Under the pieces are notes generated by a model. That model did not search any database. It was not told the origin of the DNA and was given only the letters and a program-made list of their open reading frames with translations. Below, piece by piece: positions 32,595-41,368 of a stretch of 64,000 nt of DNA; positions within the stretch are counted from its first letter, which is position 1; the number at the start of each line of letters is the position of its first letter. The stretch spans positions 1,240,001 through 1,304,000 of the forward strand of contig OZ241346.1 of assembly GCA_965199875.1 (NCBI GenBank). The letters run 5' to 3'. Source of the DNA: VXYL01 sp965199875. Lineage in GTDB: Bacteria > Pseudomonadota > Gammaproteobacteria > Pseudomonadales > Azotimanducaceae. A program made the position numbers and the translations under genes.

Positions 32595-32611
32595 TTCGCG
32601 CTCCTGGCGAG

Positions 32612-33352
32612 CTAGATTCCGAGCAACTCGGCGAGCCTGTCGGCGTCCACCATGCCCGGCACCATCTGCCCGTCCGGCAAGATGATGGTCGGCGTCCCGG
32701 AGATGCCTACCTGCTGCCCCAGCTCGTAGTGCTCGGCCACCGGATTGACGCAGCTCTTCGGCGGAATCTCCTCGCCGCGCTTCAACGCCGTCAACGCGGC
32801 GAGGGGGTCGTCCGCGCACCAGGCGGAAACCATGCTGTCGTAGGTGGGCGAGCCGATGCCGGCGCGGGGATAGGCCAGGTAGCGCACTTCGATGCCCACC
32901 GCGTGGTAGTCCGCCAGGTTGCCGTGCAGCCGCCGGCAGTAGCCGCAGTCGGTGTCGGTGAACACCTTCACCGCGGCGCGGACTTCGCCGTCCGGCTTGA
33001 ACGCCAGCAGCTGCGACTCGGGAATGTCCTCGAGCAGCACCAGGCGCTTGGCTTCTCGAAGCGCCTTGGTAATGCCGACGACGCGGTCGTCGCGCAGTTC
33101 GTAGAGGTCGCCGGCGAACAGATAGCGGCAGTCGTCGCTGACGTACATGTAGTCGCCGCCGTCGGTGGCCACTTCGGAGACCCCGGCCACGGGCGAAGGG
33201 CGGATGTCCTCCACGACGATGCCGGTGCCGAGCACCGCGAGACGCTCGGCAATCGAGCACTTGGCGTCCTCCGCCCCTGCCGCCGGCAGGCAGAGGCCGC
33301 ACGCCGCCAGCGCCAGAACGGCCTTGGGTCGATGGTTCGGATTGGCGACCAC
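32612..33352 (-). CDS. dsbC: Periplasmic thiol:disulfide isomerase DsbC
   Basis: 246 residues. GTG 33352 is chosen because GGGAG lies ten bases upstream and it gives a compact signal peptide (H-R-P-K-A-V-L-A-L-A-A-C-G-L-C-L-P-A-A-G-A, cleavage near residue 27). The mature protein has the N-terminal dimerisation domain (about 28-90) and a thioredoxin fold with C-G-Y-C (136-139) and the cis-Pro in S-G-T-P-T-I-I. It repairs wrong disulfides in the periplasm. It lies 111 bases after xerD, the order seen in enteric bacteria and pseudomonads. Confidence 0.95.
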   Translation of the reverse strand: MVANPNHRPKAVLALAACGLCLPAAGAEDAKCSIAERLAVLGTGIVVEDIRPSPVAGVSEVATDGGDYMYVSDDCRYLFAGDLYELRDDRVVGITKALREAKRLVLLEDIPESQLLAFKPDGEVRAAVKVFTDTDCGYCRRLHGNLADYHAVGIEVRYLAYPRAGIGSPTYDSMVSAWCADDPLAALTALKRGEEIPPKSCVNPVAEHYELGQQVGISGTPTIILPDGQMVPGMVDADRLAELLGI

Positions 33353-33463
33353 GTTGGCAACACTCCCGTCATGGCTCGGTGGACGGCGGCAGGGCGCCGC
33401 CGAGTGGAGGTATGAAAGCGAGCTTAACATGCCGCAGCCGGCGATCTTCGCCCGTCGAACGGG

Positions 33464-34357
33464 CTAGCCGCGCGGGTGGTGTTCGGCGTGCAGTCGCTGC
33501 AGGCGATCCCGCGCCACGTGGGTGTAGATCTGGGTCGTGGAGAGATCCGCGTGGCCGAGCATCAGCTGCACGGCGCGCAGGTCCGCGCCGTGGTTGACCA
33601 GGTGCGTGGCAAACGCGTGGCGCAGCGTGTGCGGCGAGATTTCCCGGGCGATGCCCGCCGCCCGGGCGTAGCGTTTGATGGCGTGCCAGAAGGTCTGCCG
33701 GGTCATCGCCCGGGCGCGGTTGCTGGGGAACAGCGCGTTGCAGGGGCGCCCGCCCAGGATGCGCGCCCTGGCGGTGGCTACGTAGCGGTCGATCCAGCCG
33801 AGCGCCACTTCGCCGACCGGCACCAGACGCTCCTTGCCGCCTTTGCCGACCACCTGCACGACGCCGGAGTTCAAGTTCACCGCGGCGAGGGGAAGCGTCA
33901 CCAGTTCGCTGACGCGAAGCCCGGTGGCGTACAGGGTTTCGAGCATCGCGCGATCCCGGTAGCCAAGCGGCTGCCCCTCGGCATCGTTGCTGCGCGGCGC
34001 CTTCAGCAGCCGTTCCACCTCGTCTTCCGACAACGAAGCCGGCAGCGGCCGGCCGAGCAGCGGGGAGTCCAGGTTGGCCGTGGGGTCGGCGCTGTTGACG
34101 CCGATTTCCACCAGATGGCGGTAGAAGCCGCGCGCCGCGGAGAGAAACCGAGCCACCGTGCGCGGCGAACGGCGAGCGGCGAGCCGGGCCGCCAGATAGC
34201 CTTGCAAGTCCGCCTCCGTCGCCGCGGCGATGTCCTGCTGGAACCAGTTGGCGAGATCGTTCAAGTCCTGCCGATAGCCTTCGAGCGTGGCGCGACTCAA
34301 GCCCCGCTCCAGCCACAGGTAGTCCAAGTGGGCATCGATTGCACCGCTTTGGGGCAT
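33464..34357 (-). CDS. xerD: Tyrosine recombinase XerD
   Basis: 297 residues from ATG 34357 (GTG 34369 is an alternative), matching the usual 298. The SAM-like N-terminal domain starts near L-D-Y-L-W-L-E-R-G-L-S. Catalytic residues are visible as A-T-G-L-R-V-S-E-L, S-P-H-T-L-R-H-A-F-A-T-H-L and L-G-H-A-D-L-S-T-T-Q-I-Y-T-H-V with the nucleophilic tyrosine. It resolves chromosome dimers at dif with XerC. It is first in the group with dsbC, hom and recJ. Confidence 0.96.
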   Translation of the reverse strand: MPQSGAIDAHLDYLWLERGLSRATLEGYRQDLNDLANWFQQDIAAATEADLQGYLAARLAARRSPRTVARFLSAARGFYRHLVEIGVNSADPTANLDSPLLGRPLPASLSEDEVERLLKAPRSNDAEGQPLGYRDRAMLETLYATGLRVSELVTLPLAAVNLNSGVVQVVGKGGKERLVPVGEVALGWIDRYVATARARILGGRPCNALFPSNRARAMTRQTFWHAIKRYARAAGIAREISPHTLRHAFATHLVNHGADLRAVQLMLGHADLSTTQIYTHVARDRLQRLHAEHHPRG

Positions 34358-34740
34358 TGGCTGCTTCACGATGGTCGCTTGCGGAGAAGCGGGAGAGGCG
34401 GTTCGCGGGCATCGACCGGCCAACCCGCGCCCCACGCGCTTCCGCGTTTGGGCAGAGCGCGGTGAACGCCGGATCCGTCAAGGCGCGACGGTTGGCACGA
34501 TACCTGCTTGGCAAGGTGCCAGTCCGTGCATCGAGCCGATCGCGGATCGCAGCGCCGGTCGCCTCGCCGGTCGCTGCCAGGCCAGCTTGTCCGGTGGGCG
34601 ATCATCCCCTGTTCCGTCCGCCGACAAGCTGGCTGACTCCGCACCTCGGCGGGCAGCAGAACGCCCCGTCGATCGGACGAGTCGGCCTCGCGTCGTTCAT
34701 GGAGTTGCCGAGCAAGCTCGAACGCACCCCGCTGGCGCGC
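34358..34740. other. Intergenic region with an 11-bp inverted repeat
   Basis: 383 bases without a convincing gene, between the end of rplS and the start of xerD. It holds the inverted repeat GCCAGCTTGTC (34581-34591) / GACAAGCTGGC (34623-34633) with a 31-base loop and no T run. It may end the rplS transcript in a factor-dependent way or carry xerD control. I see no clear promoter. Confidence 0.5.
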
Positions 34741-35091
34741 TTAGACCTTCTCGCGAATGCGCGCCGCCCGGCCTCGGCGTTGGCGCAGGTAGTAGAGCTT
34801 GGCCTTGCGCACGTCGCCCCGCCGCTTGACGGCGATGGCAGCGATCAACGGACTGTGGGTCTGGAACGTGCGTTCGACGCCGACGCCGTGGGACATCTTG
34901 CGCACCGTGAAGGCCGAGTTCAGGCCGCGGCTGCGCTTGCCGATGACGACGCCCTCGAAGGCTTGCAGCCGTTCCCGGGTTCCCTCGCGCACGCGCACCT
35001 GCACCACCACGGTGTCGCCTGGGGAAAACTCCGGCAGGTCCGTCTTCAGCTGCCGGCTTTCCAGTTCTTCGATGACGCGGTTGCGGTGCAT
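34741..35091 (-). CDS. rplS: Ribosomal protein bL19
   Basis: 116 residues. L19 signatures are F-S-P-G-D-T-V-V-V-Q-V-R-V-R-E-G, R-L-Q-A-F-E-G-V-V-I-G-K-R-S-R-G, and the C-terminal K-L-Y-Y-L-R-x-R-x-G-R-A-A-R-I-R-E. It sits at the 30S-50S interface of the ribosome. It is the last gene of the rpsP-rimM-trmD-rplS operon, 20 bases after trmD, and length is typical. Confidence 0.98.
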   Translation of the reverse strand: MHRNRVIEELESRQLKTDLPEFSPGDTVVVQVRVREGTRERLQAFEGVVIGKRSRGLNSAFTVRKMSHGVGVERTFQTHSPLIAAIAVKRRGDVRKAKLYYLRQRRGRAARIREKV

Positions 35092-35111
35092 GACGTTCTC
35101 TCCTAGGAGTC

Positions 35112-35861
35112 TTAGGTTGCGGTGGCGCGTTCTTCGGCCAGGCAGTCGACCAGCAGTTTCCGGTCGGCAGCGTTCAGGGGACGTTCGAGCAGCAAGTCCG
35201 GGCGGCGCTGCCAGGTTCGCCGCAGCGCCTCCTGCCGGCGCCAGCGCGCCACGGCGCCGTGGTCGCCGGACAGCAGCACCGACGGCACGGCGACGCCGCC
35301 GGCGACGTCCGGGCGGGTGTACTGCGGCCAGTCGAGCAGCCCGCCTTCGTAGGACTCCGCCAGCGCGGACTGCGGATTGCCGAGCGCCCCGGGCAAGAGC
35401 CGCGTCACCGCGTCGATCACCACCATCGCCGCCAGTTCGCCGCCGGTCAGCACGTAGTCGCCGATGGACAGCTCGCGATCCACCTCGCTGGCGAGGAAGC
35501 GCTCGTCCACGCCTTCGTAGCGGGCGGCCACCAGCACGAAGCCGGGCAGCGCGGCGAGTTCCTCGGCGAGGCGCTGGTCGAAGCGCTCGCCCTGGGGCGA
35601 CAGTCCGATCACCGGCGAATGCGCCGGCAACTCGGCTTTCGCATCCTCGGTGGCGAGGCGCAGCGGCTCGAACATCATCACCATGCCCGGCCCGCCGCCG
35701 AAGGGCCGATCGTCGACGCTGTTGCGCTCGTCGCTTGCGTAGTCTCTGGGATTGAGCAGCTCGCAGGAAAGCAGGCCGGAGCGCATGGCGCGGGCGGTGA
35801 CGCCCACGTCCAGCGACATGGCTACCAGTTCCGGGAACAGGCTGACGACGGCGGCATGCAC
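35112..35861 (-). CDS. trmD: tRNA (guanine37-N1)-methyltransferase TrmD
   Basis: 249 residues from GTG 35861, seven bases after AAGGG. The SPOUT-fold trefoil-knot motifs are P-F-G-G-G-P-G-M-V-M, Y-E-G-V-D-E-R, E-L-S-I-G-D-Y-V-L-T-G-G-E-L-A-A and Y-T-R-P. It makes m1G37 in tRNAs that read CNN and CGG codons and prevents +1 frameshifting. It is 10 bases downstream of rimM in the classic operon. Confidence 0.97.
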   Translation of the reverse strand: MHAAVVSLFPELVAMSLDVGVTARAMRSGLLSCELLNPRDYASDERNSVDDRPFGGGPGMVMMFEPLRLATEDAKAELPAHSPVIGLSPQGERFDQRLAEELAALPGFVLVAARYEGVDERFLASEVDRELSIGDYVLTGGELAAMVVIDAVTRLLPGALGNPQSALAESYEGGLLDWPQYTRPDVAGGVAVPSVLLSGDHGAVARWRRQEALRRTWQRRPDLLLERPLNAADRKLLVDCLAEERATAT

Positions 35862-35871
35862 GGCGAATCCC

Positions 35872-36372
35872 TTATGGCCAGTCCGGCTGCCAATCGACGA
35901 CGACCCGGCCGGCGTCCACATCCACCGCGGCGACGATCCGCCGCACGAAGGGAATCAGCCGTTCGCGTTCGCCGTCCGCGACCACCATGACGTCGTGCGC
36001 CGACGTGGCGAAGAGCCGCGCCACGCGGCCGAGGCTTTCCCCGGAAGTCGCCCGCACCTGCAGGCCGGCGAGATCCCGCCAGTAGTACTCGTCCGGCGCC
36101 GTCGCCGGCAAGGCATCGGCGCTGACGCCGATGGCGGCGCCCCGCCAGGCCGCTGCCCGGTCGCGATCCGCCACGCCGTCGATGCGCGCGACGAAGCCGT
36201 CCCGATGCTGCTGCGCCTCGGTTGCCACGGACTGCCAGCAGGCATCGCGCTTCAGCCGCCACGGCCGGTAGTCGAGGATGTTGTCCGCAGGCTGCGTGAA
36301 GGACTTCACGTGCATCCATCCGTTGACGCCGAATGGTCCGCCTACCGCCCCGACAACGACGGTTTCGCCCAT
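35872..36372 (-). CDS. rimM: 16S rRNA processing protein RimM
   Basis: 166 residues. The N-terminal barrel carries V-G-A-V-G-G-P-F-G-V-N-G-W-M-H-V-K-S-F-T; the PRC-type C-terminal barrel has Y-Y-W-R-D-L-A-G-L-Q-V and L-I-P-F-V-R-R-I-V-A-A-V-D. RimM helps 30S head maturation and binds ribosomal protein uS19. The gene lies 9 bases after rpsP. A normal member of the family. Confidence 0.96.
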   Translation of the reverse strand: MGETVVVGAVGGPFGVNGWMHVKSFTQPADNILDYRPWRLKRDACWQSVATEAQQHRDGFVARIDGVADRDRAAAWRGAAIGVSADALPATAPDEYYWRDLAGLQVRATSGESLGRVARLFATSAHDVMVVADGERERLIPFVRRIVAAVDVDAGRVVVDWQPDWP

Positions 36373-36381
36373 CGGGGAACC

Positions 36382-36711
36382 CTAGGGCTCGGCGACGGCT
36401 TGCTCGGACGAGGCCGCTTCGCCGGCCGGCTCGGAAGCCGCGTCTTCGCCAGCGGCCTGCGCTTGCAGCTGGCCGCGCCAGCGCTTGACCAGCCGGCCGA
36501 CGCGCGGCGTCGGCTGAGCGCCCACCGAAAGCCAGTGCTCCAAGCGGGGCAGATCGAGACGCAGTTCTTCCTCTGCGCCACGGGCTACGGGATTGTAGAA
36601 GCCCAGCCGCTCGATGAACCGGCCGTCGCGCTTGGCGGACCGTTCCGCCACGGTGATGTGGTAGAAGGGCCGGTTCCTGCCGCCATGACGCGCCAATCGA
36701 ATCGTAACCAA
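36382..36711 (-). CDS. rpsP: Ribosomal protein bS16
   Basis: 109 residues if the TTG at 36711 is used, giving the family start (M)V-T-I-R-L-A-R-H-G-G; upstream in-frame codons have no S16 similarity. Other hallmarks are R-P-F-Y-H-I-T-V-A-E, R-D-G-R-F-I-E-R-L-G-F-Y-N-P and the L-x-H-W-L-S-V-G-A-Q-P-T segment. An Ala/Glu tail of about 25 residues extends past the core. It leads the operon and has a perfect TATAAT about 32 bases before the start. Confidence 0.94.
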   Translation of the reverse strand: MVTIRLARHGGRNRPFYHITVAERSAKRDGRFIERLGFYNPVARGAEEELRLDLPRLEHWLSVGAQPTPRVGRLVKRWRGQLQAQAAGEDAASEPAGEAASSEQAVAEP

Positions 36712-36742
36712 CGTAGCCACTCGTTCGTCGTAGAGGCGGGCG

Positions 36743-36748
36743 ATTATA
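36743..36748 (-). promoter_or_regulatory. TATAAT -10 box of the rpsP operon
   Basis: A perfect TATAAT on the minus strand, about 32 bases before the TTG of rpsP. The hexamer 17 bases further upstream (TTCGCC) is a poor -35, so activity may rely on other contacts. Confidence 0.6.
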
Positions 36749-36870
36749 GCGGCCTGGCGAAGCAGGCGAAACACGAAATCTCGGCAGCGTCACGGCCCCA
36801 AACGCGGCAAATTGCTGCTACACTCGCCGGCATCGGTTAGTTGGTTAGGAGCAAACTCGGTTAACCGCTA

Positions 36871-37241
36871 GGGGGCGACCAGGCTTCGACGGCGGTTACG
36901 AACTCTGCGGTGCATGCCGAGAGGGTAGTGACTCTCGTAAATCAATCGCTGCAACTAGACATAGTTGCCAACGACGAAAACTACGCAGTAGCAGCAGTGG
37001 CCTAAGGGCCACGGTTGCTCGCCTCGACAAGCCGGCGCCCGTGGCGGCGACTCGAGTGCGCAAGCCCACGGGATAGTGTCGGTTCTGGCCTCTTGGAACG
37101 ACGCGAAACGCTACAGAGGATCGCTCAAAAGCGCCCTGACCGTCGGGCCGCCAACGAGCTAAAGCAATAGACGGCGCTAAGCATGTAGAGCCAAGGACGG
37201 AGTACCGGCGGACGCGGGTTCGATTCCCGCCGCCTCCACCA
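36871..37241 (+). ncRNA. ssrA: Transfer-messenger RNA
   Basis: The 5' end GGGGGCGACCAGGCTTCGAC and the 3' end with the T-arm GGGTTCGATTCCC and encoded CCA form the tRNA-like domain; the acceptor stem GGGGGCG pairs with CGCCTCC. The tag reading frame starts at GCC 36967 and encodes ANDENYAVAAVA then TAA (37003-37005). It is a one-piece tmRNA that rescues stalled ribosomes and marks their peptides for ClpXP. The final residues A-V-A differ from the common L-A-A. The gene is divergent from rpsP, and no integrase lies next to its 3' end. Confidence 0.97.
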
Positions 37242-37268
37242 ACCCCAGCCGGCGAGCGCCAAGGCCTG

Positions 37269-38318
37269 CTACGCCGCCGCTCGCCACCCCGCCAAGCGCC
37301 AGCCGCGCCACATCGGATGTCGAAGGTCGTCCGCGGCAGCGGGTTGTGCATCGCCGGTCGTTTCCTCGTCGTCGCGCAGCAGCTTGGCGTCCTTGAACCA
37401 CTCGTAGAGGCCGGCGGCCACGTGTTCGTCGTCGGAAAGCGTTGCCGCGTCGCGCATGAAGTCGGCGAAGACGGCCCAGCGAATGCCCCTGCCGAAGTGC
37501 GCCCCTGCCGAATGCGCGGTGCGACCGTGCCAGAAGACGACGTCTCCCTTGCCGCCGGTCAGTTCAAGCGGCTCGATCTCCGCCACCACCTGGCGCATGG
37601 CGTCGGCAAAGGTCGGCAGCGGCGACCAGTTGGCGGCGAAGCGGTGGGCGCCGTGCAGCAGCCGATGGCTGCCGGGATAGACGGTGAAGCCGCCGCCCCT
37701 GGCGGGCACGTCGTCGAGGTAGGCGCAGACGTTCAGCTGCTGGCACACCCGGTCGGTGTGCGGAGTCAGCGCTTGGGCGACGCGAGCCGGTTCGTCGTTG
37801 CTCCCGGAACCGGTCGACCTGGGGCTGGTTGGAAACAGCGCGTAGACGCCCCGCGTTCGGCTGCTTGGGCGCAGATCGCCGAGCATCGCTTCGGCCACTC
37901 GCCGAACCTGCGGGCCGTTCGGCAGCAGACGCAGCAGGAAGTCGGCGGCGCCGAGGTCGTGCAGCTTGACGGTGGCGCCCGAATGCACGATGCGCTGGCG
38001 CCCGGCATGAGGGCCCGCCTTCGGCGCCGGCGGCATGGGCGCCCAGGGCGGGTCCAGCCACGTGTCGGGGTCGTCCCGACGCAATACGCGATTGGCGGCC
38101 GCGTCCAAGGGCACGCGATCCAGCAAGTGCCGCCAAATGCGTTCGAGCGCGTCGTCGACCGCATCCGCGGCCAACAGACGCTTCTTGGCGACGAAGCCGT
38201 AGCGCACGAAGAACTCGATTTCGGCTTGCGACAGAACCTTGCCCGACTGCGCCAGATCGGGCGGTTCGCAGACTTTGCTCGGCTTTCGGCGCGGCGCCTC
38301 GGAACGGGTTTCGCTCAT
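37269..38318 (-). CDS. Phytanoyl-CoA dioxygenase (PhyH) family oxygenase
   Basis: 349 residues from ATG 38318. An Fe(II)/2-oxoglutarate oxygenase fold is shown by the metal motif P-H-T-D-R with the distal His in W-H-G-R-T-A-H-S-A-G, followed by G-R-G-I-R-W-A-V as the likely 2-oxoglutarate-binding region. G-G-G-F-T-V-Y-P-G-S-H-R-L-L is typical of PhyH. The substrate cannot be told. It lies 23 bases downstream of an SDR gene, so the two probably work in one pathway. Confidence 0.88.
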   Translation of the reverse strand: MSETRSEAPRRKPSKVCEPPDLAQSGKVLSQAEIEFFVRYGFVAKKRLLAADAVDDALERIWRHLLDRVPLDAAANRVLRRDDPDTWLDPPWAPMPPAPKAGPHAGRQRIVHSGATVKLHDLGAADFLLRLLPNGPQVRRVAEAMLGDLRPSSRTRGVYALFPTSPRSTGSGSNDEPARVAQALTPHTDRVCQQLNVCAYLDDVPARGGGFTVYPGSHRLLHGAHRFAANWSPLPTFADAMRQVVAEIEPLELTGGKGDVVFWHGRTAHSAGAHFGRGIRWAVFADFMRDAATLSDDEHVAAGLYEWFKDAKLLRDDEETTGDAQPAAADDLRHPMWRGWRLAGWRAAA

Positions 38319-38341
38319 CGTGGCCGGCTGGCGCGACGCGG

Positions 38342-39166
38342 CTAGTCCACTTCGCTGCCGTCGAAGCAGGCGAGAACGCGCTCGGCGCGGGCGCGGATGT
38401 CGTCCTGCAGCGACTTGTGGGTGAAGATGAACGCCTTGTTCTTGCGAATGCCGTCCACCACCTGCTCGCCGACGACGTTCGGGTCGAGGCCGTCTTCGCG
38501 AAAGCGGCGTTCGATCGCGTCGCGCCCTTCGGACCAGCTCTGCGAACCATGCGTGAACTGCGCCGGACGATTGCGTTCCGAGCGCAGAATGCGCGTGTTG
38601 ATCATGCCCGGACACAGCGCCGAGACGCCGATGCCGTGCTCGGCGAGGTCCTCGCGCGCCGCTTCCGAGATCGCCACCACCGCGTACTTCGACGCCGCGT
38701 AGATGGACATCCTCGCAACGGCGTAGTGGCCCAGGATGGACGCCGTGTTGACGACGTGGCCGCCGTCGCCGCCAGCTTTGATGATCGGCACGTAGGTGCG
38801 CATGCCGTTGACGACGCCGTGCAGATTGACGCCCAGCACCCAGTCCCAGTCGTCCTCCGTGGTTTCGTCGATGGCGCCGCCAGCGGCGACGCCGGCGTTG
38901 TTGCACAGAATGTCCACTCGCCCGAAGCGTTCGCGCACCGCGGCGGCGACATCGCGCACGTTCGAGCGATCGCCTACGTCGCACGAGAAGCGCTGGACGT
39001 CCACGTTGGCCGTCGTGAACGGCTCATGGGCTTGCGCCAAGGCGCGTTCTTCGACATCCAGCATGGCCACGTTGACGCCGGCGCCGACCAGCGCGCGCAC
39101 CATGCCGAGGCCGATGCCGGAAGCCGCGCCGGTTACCACCGCGACCTTGTGCTGCAGGTTGTCCAC
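38342..39166 (-). CDS. Short-chain dehydrogenase/reductase
   Basis: 274 residues of the classical SDR type: T-G-A-A-S-G-I-G for the dinucleotide at 12-19, an Asp after the second strand (M-L-D-V-E) suggesting NAD preference, N-N-A-G, and the catalytic Ser in N-T-A-S with Y-A-A-S-K. C-P-G-M-I-N-T follows. The protein is cytoplasmic; the substrate is unknown. It heads a two-gene unit with the PhyH gene. Confidence 0.93.
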   Translation of the reverse strand: MDNLQHKVAVVTGAASGIGLGMVRALVGAGVNVAMLDVEERALAQAHEPFTTANVDVQRFSCDVGDRSNVRDVAAAVRERFGRVDILCNNAGVAAGGAIDETTEDDWDWVLGVNLHGVVNGMRTYVPIIKAGGDGGHVVNTASILGHYAVARMSIYAASKYAVVAISEAAREDLAEHGIGVSALCPGMINTRILRSERNRPAQFTHGSQSWSEGRDAIERRFREDGLDPNVVGEQVVDGIRKNKAFIFTHKSLQDDIRARAERVLACFDGSEVD

Positions 39167-39405
39167 GGTTGTCCTTGCAGATGACCAGTACGAACGCCCT
39201 TATAGCACACGAGCGGAGCGGGAGACGAAGCCCAGCGACCGCAAGCGGATGCGTCGGCCAAACCGTGTGGCCGCGGCGCAAGTTGGGTTAGCATAGCTGC
39301 CGTGAGGCATCCAACCGTTCTTGCAGTGCGCTGGCCAGGCGCGGCGTAGAGCCTGCGCAAGGCCCGGTGCGCCAACCGACTCGACTCGAGACGCTGCCAC
39401 GCAAC

Positions 39406-40206
39406 ATGCGCGATTCGCTCCCTGAACTGAAGCTCGTTCACACCTCGGACGTCCACTTGGACGGGCGCGGCAGCGACACGGCGGAGGACGGCTTCCGCAA
39501 CCGCGCGGAACGCGCGTTCGCCGGCGTGGTGGACACCGCGTTGGCCGAGCGGGCGGATCTTCTGCTGATCGCCGGGGATCTGTTCGACAACAACCGCGTC
39601 GACGACTCGAACATCGAGTTCGTCTACCGCCAGCTTGAGCGGCTGGACTGCCAGGTCGTGCTGCTGCCGGGCAACCACGACGTCCACGACGAACGGTCGG
39701 TGTGGCGCCGTTTCGACTTCGACGCCGCTGGCGAGAACGTCCACGGCTTGATGGAGCACGGCGGCGACAGCCTGACGTTCGACGGCCTGGGCGTCAGGGT
39801 GTGGGGGCGCGCCATGCGCGAGCATGCGCCCGAGAACCATCCTCTCGACGCCGCGCCGCAGCGCCACGGCACGGCCTGGAACGTCGGCATGGCGCACGGC
39901 CAGGTGGTGGAACGGCGCGTGCTGCAAGGCTCTTCGCCCATTACCCGGGAGGAAATACGCGCCTCGGGCTTCGACTACCTGGCGCTCGGGCACATCCACG
40001 TCTGGGAAGATCACAGCGCTGGCGGCACCACCGCGTATTATTGCGGCTCGCCGGTGGCGCACTACGCCGGCGCCAAGGGCGGCAAGGTCGCCGTGGTGAC
40101 GCTGTGCCCCAGAGAGGGCGTCCGCGTCGCCAGCCGGCAGGTCAGCGTTTGGGAAGAATCAAGCCAGAGGCAGGAGGGATACCAAGGCAATGGATTTCCG
40201 TGGTGA
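39406..40206 (+). CDS. Metallophosphoesterase, SbcD/Mre11-like exonuclease family
   Basis: 266 residues from ATG 39406. All calcineurin-type metal motifs are present: H-T-S-D-V-H-L-D, A-G-D-L-F-D-N-N, P-G-N-H-D-V-H-D, a later M-A-H-G, and L-G-H-I-H-V-W. The spacing matches the DNA-repair exonuclease group (SbcD, YhaO). There is no SbcC partner nearby and the C-terminal capping domain is short, so function beyond a phosphodiesterase is uncertain. Its last 17 bases overlap the next gene. Confidence 0.85.
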   Translation: MRDSLPELKLVHTSDVHLDGRGSDTAEDGFRNRAERAFAGVVDTALAERADLLLIAGDLFDNNRVDDSNIEFVYRQLERLDCQVVLLPGNHDVHDERSVWRRFDFDAAGENVHGLMEHGGDSLTFDGLGVRVWGRAMREHAPENHPLDAAPQRHGTAWNVGMAHGQVVERRVLQGSSPITREEIRASGFDYLALGHIHVWEDHSAGGTTAYYCGSPVAHYAGAKGGKVAVVTLCPREGVRVASRQVSVWEESSQRQEGYQGNGFPW

Positions 40207-41356
40207 AGCGAGGGACTGGCTGGCGGCGAACTGTCCGTCCAGCCTGCGCCAGGGCTTGGGCGGCTACATCGCCGGCGGCCGCAAGGCCGTCTACGCCAAT
40301 CCGGACACCAAGCGCTGGCTGGACCGCATGGCGGAACGCGGCTGGACCGCGCCGACCTGGCCGAAGGAGTACGGCGGCGGCGGCTTGAGCGTCGAGGAGA
40401 GCCTGGTTCTCGACGAAGAAATGCGCCGCATCAACGCGCCCGCCCCCTTGAGCGGCCACGGCCTGACGATGATCGGCCCGGCCATCCTCGAGTTCGGCAC
40501 GGACGCGCAGTGCCTGGAACACCTGCCGCCCATCGCCCGCGGCGACATCCGCTGGTGCCAGGGCTACAGCGAACCGGGCGCCGGGTCGGACCTCGCCAGC
40601 CTGCAAATGCGCGCCGAGGAAGACGGCGACGAGTACGTCGTCAACGGCTCGAAGATCTGGACCTCCGGCGCCGACGGGGCGGACTGGATCTTCTGCCTGG
40701 TGCGCACGGACCCCAGGGCGCCGAAGCACGAGGGCATTTCCTTCCTGGTGCTCGACATGGACACCCCGGGCGTCGCCGTCTCGCCCATCGAACTCATCAG
40801 CGGCTCCTCCGAGTTCTGCCAGACCTTCTTCGACGACGTGCGCGTGCCCAAGCGCCATCTCATCGGCGAGCCCGGCCAGGGATGGACGGTGGGCAAGCGC
40901 CTGCTGCAGTACGAACGCAGCTCCATCGGCGGCCGCGGCGGCACACGGCAGAAGGCCAGGACCCTCGCCGAGTGGGCGAAGGAGTACGTCGGCGAAGCGC
41001 GCGGGCGCATCGCCGACAGCGCCATCCGCGAGCGCGTGGCGGAGCAGAGCATCGGCGACGCCGCCTACCAGCTCACCATCCGCCGATCCTTCGAGGAAGC
41101 CAGCAGTTCCAAGGCGCCGAGCTTTCTCTCGTCGATGTTCAAGCTCTACGGCACCGAGCAGAACATGCGCCGCAACGATCTGCTCATGGCCATCCTCGGC
41201 ACCCAGGGGCTGGGCTGGCGCGGCGAGGGGTTTTCCGGCGGCGAACGCGGCAGCACCCGGGGCTGGCTGCGCTCCAAGGCCAACTCCATCGAAGGCGGCA
41301 GCTCGGAAATCCAGCGCAACATCATCGCCAAGCGGGTTTTGGGGCTGCCGGACTGA
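40190..41356 (+). CDS. Acyl-CoA dehydrogenase
   Basis: 388 residues. Family blocks are G-W-T-A-P-T-W-P-K-E-Y-G-G, Q-G-Y-S-E-P-G-A-G-S-D-L-A-S-L (FAD/acyl-binding), V-N-G-S-K-I-W-T-S and the C-terminal I-E-G-G-S-S-E-I-Q-R-N-I-I-A-K-R-V-L-G. It desaturates an acyl-CoA thioester with FAD. The usual catalytic Glu region is altered as in the ACAD10/11-like and bile-acid/steroid subgroups, so a branched or steroid side-chain substrate is possible. It starts inside the end of the metallophosphoesterase gene. Confidence 0.93.
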   Translation: MDFRGEARDWLAANCPSSLRQGLGGYIAGGRKAVYANPDTKRWLDRMAERGWTAPTWPKEYGGGGLSVEESLVLDEEMRRINAPAPLSGHGLTMIGPAILEFGTDAQCLEHLPPIARGDIRWCQGYSEPGAGSDLASLQMRAEEDGDEYVVNGSKIWTSGADGADWIFCLVRTDPRAPKHEGISFLVLDMDTPGVAVSPIELISGSSEFCQTFFDDVRVPKRHLIGEPGQGWTVGKRLLQYERSSIGGRGGTRQKARTLAEWAKEYVGEARGRIADSAIRERVAEQSIGDAAYQLTIRRSFEEASSSKAPSFLSSMFKLYGTEQNMRRNDLLMAILGTQGLGWRGEGFSGGERGSTRGWLRSKANSIEGGSSEIQRNIIAKRVLGLPD

Positions 41357-41368
41357 GCGGCGCGCGAC

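Noticed and set aside
37242..38341. Genomic island inserted at the tmRNA 3' end.
   Set aside because: No integrase or duplicated tmRNA end lies nearby; the next genes are PhyH and SDR, ordinary metabolic genes.
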